From NCBI RefSeq assembly GCF_014200595.1, contig NZ_JACHCG010000001.1, positions 2,976,001-3,040,000 on the forward strand: a DNA stretch of 64,000 nucleotides, given 5' to 3'. The position numbers and the translations under genes were made by a program. The DNA comes from Pedobacter cryoconitis. Lineage in GTDB: Bacteria > Bacteroidota > Bacteroidia > Sphingobacteriales > Sphingobacteriaceae. Under the pieces are notes generated by a model. That model saw only the letters and a list, made by a program, of their open reading frames with translations, made no database searches and was not told where the DNA came from. Shown here piece after piece: positions 62,353 through 64,000 of the stretch; the stretch's first letter is position 1, and every line of letters starts with the position of its first letter.

Positions 62353-62889
62353 CTAGATAAAATCGAGGATAAATGCAACGCGCTCTGTCTGTGAGTTTTT
62401 GGGAACATCAATCAGCTCAAATCCGCAGGTTGTATAGGCCTTCCTGATAGCTTCATTAATGATAACGGCTTCTTCAAAGGTTTGCCAGCGTTCACTGTCA
62501 TTCACATAAATGCTTTCCCATGGTGGCATTATAAAAACTTGTTTATGATAAGGATGAAGCGCTAAGGCAGTATAATATTCTTCCGGAACAGGGACTTCGG
62601 CCACATTCAGATAAGCAATAATGTCGGGAATAGCACGGTCAAAAAAAGTAATGGCAGCTGTAGGAGCTTGATTCCAGGCAAAAATCATTTCCTGCAAAAC
62701 TTTAGCTGAAAAACAGGAAATATCTATCCAGGGCAAACAGAATGATCCTTTTGCCGTTTCCTGGATGATCATCTTTCTGGATATTTCTTCAGAACAAAAA
62801 TACCCTTGTTGCTGCAATCCGTTAATCAGGGTTGTTTTTCCTGATCCCGGACCTCCGCTAATGATATATTTTGGTGCTGGACTGGTCAT
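62353..62889 (-). CDS. P-loop ATPase/kinase in the B12 operon (AAA_28-like)
   Basis: 178 residues from the ATG at 62889, preferred over 62949 because the P-loop domain starts there and the longer start would run into cbiB. Walker A is IISGGPGSGKTTLI, a further motif is FFDRAIPDIIAYL (acidic, Walker B-like), and the C-terminal half is helical. The layout recalls AAA_28/NadR-kinase-like small kinases. It lies 7 bp after cbiB and 11 bp before the riboswitch. Small P-loop proteins beside cbiB could act as a kinase for the aminopropanol arm (a replacement for PduX or CobU steps), but this is inference. Confidence 0.75.
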   Translation of the reverse strand: MTSPAPKYIISGGPGSGKTTLINGLQQQGYFCSEEISRKMIIQETAKGSFCLPWIDISCFSAKVLQEMIFAWNQAPTAAITFFDRAIPDIIAYLNVAEVPVPEEYYTALALHPYHKQVFIMPPWESIYVNDSERWQTFEEAVIINEAIRKAYTTCGFELIDVPKNSQTERVAFILDFI

Positions 62890-62896
62890 GGAATTT

Positions 62897-63832
62897 TTAG
62901 AGCTGAAAGAAATAAATGCTGATGGATAAAACCATAAGCAAACAGACACCCTGATTGATACTGCTTACTATTTTAAATTCTTCGTGTTTAATTTCCCGGC
63001 TGTTGCTACCAATAAGTGGTTTGTCAACTAAAATTCCATGGTAAACATTCGGGCCTCCAAATTGAACATCCAGTATTCCGGCAAGTGCTGCTTCGGGATA
63101 ACCTGCATTGGGACTTTTATGTTGATGTCCATACTTCAGCACATATTGCCATCCCCGCATACTAAAGGTTACCATCAGCATGAGTATGGTTGTTATTCGT
63201 GCTGGAATGAAGTTGGCGACGTCATCCAGCCGTGCTGCAAATTTCCCAAAATATTCATATCTGTCACTCCGGTAGCCAATCATAGAATCCAGCGTATTAA
63301 TCATTTTATAAGTAAGCATGCCGGGGATACCCGCTATAAAGTAGAAAAACAGCGGTGCAATTACACCGTCACTCAGGTTCTCTGACATGGTTTCAAACAC
63401 GGCTACGCGGATCTGTTGTTCGTCCAGGTTTGAAGTATCACGCCCTACAATACGGGATAAGCGTTTCCGACCGGCTTCGAGCCCTTTATACTTTAAAGTG
63501 TCAAAAACTTGTTTACCTTCTGTAATCAGTCCTTTATTTGCTAGTGCGTAATAAACAAAGGCAGTGGCGAAAAGGAAATATACAGGCACACTGTGGCTCA
63601 GCATCAAATGGATTGCTCCGTAAAAGAATAAAAATGTGAAGGAACATAAAACTAATACCAGCAGCATTCCTTTAACAAATCTGAATCTTCCTTGATTGAG
63701 ATGTTTTTCACCAAAAGCAATCAGACTGCCAAAAAACCGCACAGGATGTGGTAGACCTTCAGGATCACCAAAGAGCAAATCCAGCAGATAACCTGCAAGC
63801 AAGGGAATTACAATAATTATATAGTTTTCCAT
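62897..63832 (-). CDS. cbiB: Adenosylcobinamide-phosphate synthase
   Basis: 311 residues with four to five transmembrane helices. Family landmarks are LAGYLLDLLFGDPEGLPHPVRFFGSLI at the start, LSRIVGRDTSNLDEQQIRVAVFETMSENLSDGVIAPLFFY (about residues 125-165), MINTLDSMIGYRSDRYEYFGKFAARLDDVANFIPARIT and FGGPNVYHGILVDKP. It attaches aminopropanol phosphate to adenosylcobyric acid. The start overlaps the upstream aminotransferase by 16 bp. This enzyme plus CobU/CobT/CobS/CobC supplies the whole late pathway. Confidence 0.93.
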   Translation of the reverse strand: MENYIIIVIPLLAGYLLDLLFGDPEGLPHPVRFFGSLIAFGEKHLNQGRFRFVKGMLLVLVLCSFTFLFFYGAIHLMLSHSVPVYFLFATAFVYYALANKGLITEGKQVFDTLKYKGLEAGRKRLSRIVGRDTSNLDEQQIRVAVFETMSENLSDGVIAPLFFYFIAGIPGMLTYKMINTLDSMIGYRSDRYEYFGKFAARLDDVANFIPARITTILMLMVTFSMRGWQYVLKYGHQHKSPNAGYPEAALAGILDVQFGGPNVYHGILVDKPLIGSNSREIKHEEFKIVSSINQGVCLLMVLSISIYFFQL

Positions 63833-64000
63833 TCAGCTAAAGCATTAATCAGCAATTGATTTTTATTTGGACTTAAAGTAGCGATACGGATATGTTTTTC
63901 GGTAAGCCCTCTGAAATTTCCTGCATCACGGATCAATATATTAAATTCTTTTAGTAAAAATTGTTTTAATATCGCAGCAGTATGCTGATTTGTACGCGCC
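63817..64000 (-). CDS. CobD-like threonine-phosphate decarboxylase / class I-II aminotransferase (partial)
   Basis: Only the last 60 residues lie in the window; the start lies beyond the right edge. The product includes TNQHTAAILKQFLLKEFN and ILIRDAGNFRGLTEKHIRIATLSPNKNQLL, the typical C-terminus of HisC/CobD-type PLP enzymes (ILIRD-x-FxGL, then HIRIAT). In front of cbiB this should be the CobD enzyme that makes aminopropanol phosphate from threonine phosphate. The stop overlaps cbiB by 16 bp. Without the rest of the protein HisC cannot be fully excluded. Confidence 0.75.
   Translation of the reverse strand, partial: ARTNQHTAAILKQFLLKEFNILIRDAGNFRGLTEKHIRIATLSPNKNQLLINALAEWKTI

Overview
The window looks like chromosomal DNA of a Bacteroidota bacterium, most likely Sphingobacteriaceae and Pedobacter-like. 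I infer this from several signs: AT-rich DNA (roughly 40% GC by eye), few Shine-Dalgarno sequences, promoters of the Bacteroidota type (TAnnTTTG at -7), DUF5686/carboxypeptidase-regulatory-like outer-membrane proteins, a DUF6266 protein, GH125 mannosidase, a serine palmitoyltransferase locus, and outer-membrane vitamin B12 uptake by a TonB-dependent receptor. No rRNA, tRNA, CRISPR array, intact insertion sequence or prophage was seen.

Left part (1-18 kb): a partial DUF92 membrane protein, a surface-antigen beta-barrel, a DUF5686 protein, an AraC regulator beside a three-gene RND efflux operon (adaptor, pump, TolC), a methyltransferase/UbiA-like pair, a RES-Xre toxin-antitoxin module with a clear inverted-repeat operator, a lipoprotein M1 aminopeptidase and a CobW-type metallochaperone GTPase.

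Middle part (18-31 kb): mostly housekeeping genes. These are a secreted C1 peptidase, rpiA, a Gfo/Idh oxidoreductase, a thioesterase, an aldo/keto reductase, a 59-residue histone-H1-like protein, a response regulator, a TPR protein, and exonuclease VII (xseA/xseB) behind a HAD phosphatase. They are followed by a compact cluster of nucleotidyltransferase, ATP-grasp-like protein, CDP-alcohol phosphatidyltransferase and flippase-like membrane protein. That cluster looks like an uncharacterised polar-lipid headgroup pathway.

Region 30-46 kb: a Vps62-like lipoprotein, two small secreted beta/gamma-crystallin-like paralogues, a TonB-type barrel, a fatty-acid hydroxylase, a second DUF5686 protein, and a sphingolipid locus. 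The locus holds serine palmitoyltransferase, a previously unlisted 54-codon ORF, and a CerR-like SDR. A neighbouring TetR gene shares the same TTAGAC-N15-GTCnAn inverted repeat with the serine palmitoyltransferase promoter. After this come an XRE regulator and an ECF sigma factor with a membrane-anchored barrel partner.

Right part (46-64 kb): GH125 alpha-mannosidase, a dicarboxylate symporter, a DUF6266 gene flanked by two unusual repeat regions (an 11-bp phased array upstream and a 37-39-bp tandem array downstream), and an extensive cobalamin salvage region. The salvage region has two minus-strand units. One is pduO-cobU-cobT-cobS-cobC. The other is cobD-like/cbiB/ATPase, then a cobalamin riboswitch, then btuF-btuC-btuD-btuB. 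An Rpn-type nuclease gene lies between them on the plus strand. Together they would import corrinoids across both membranes, adenosylate them, attach aminopropanol and assemble the lower ligand. No corrin-ring synthesis genes are present in the window.
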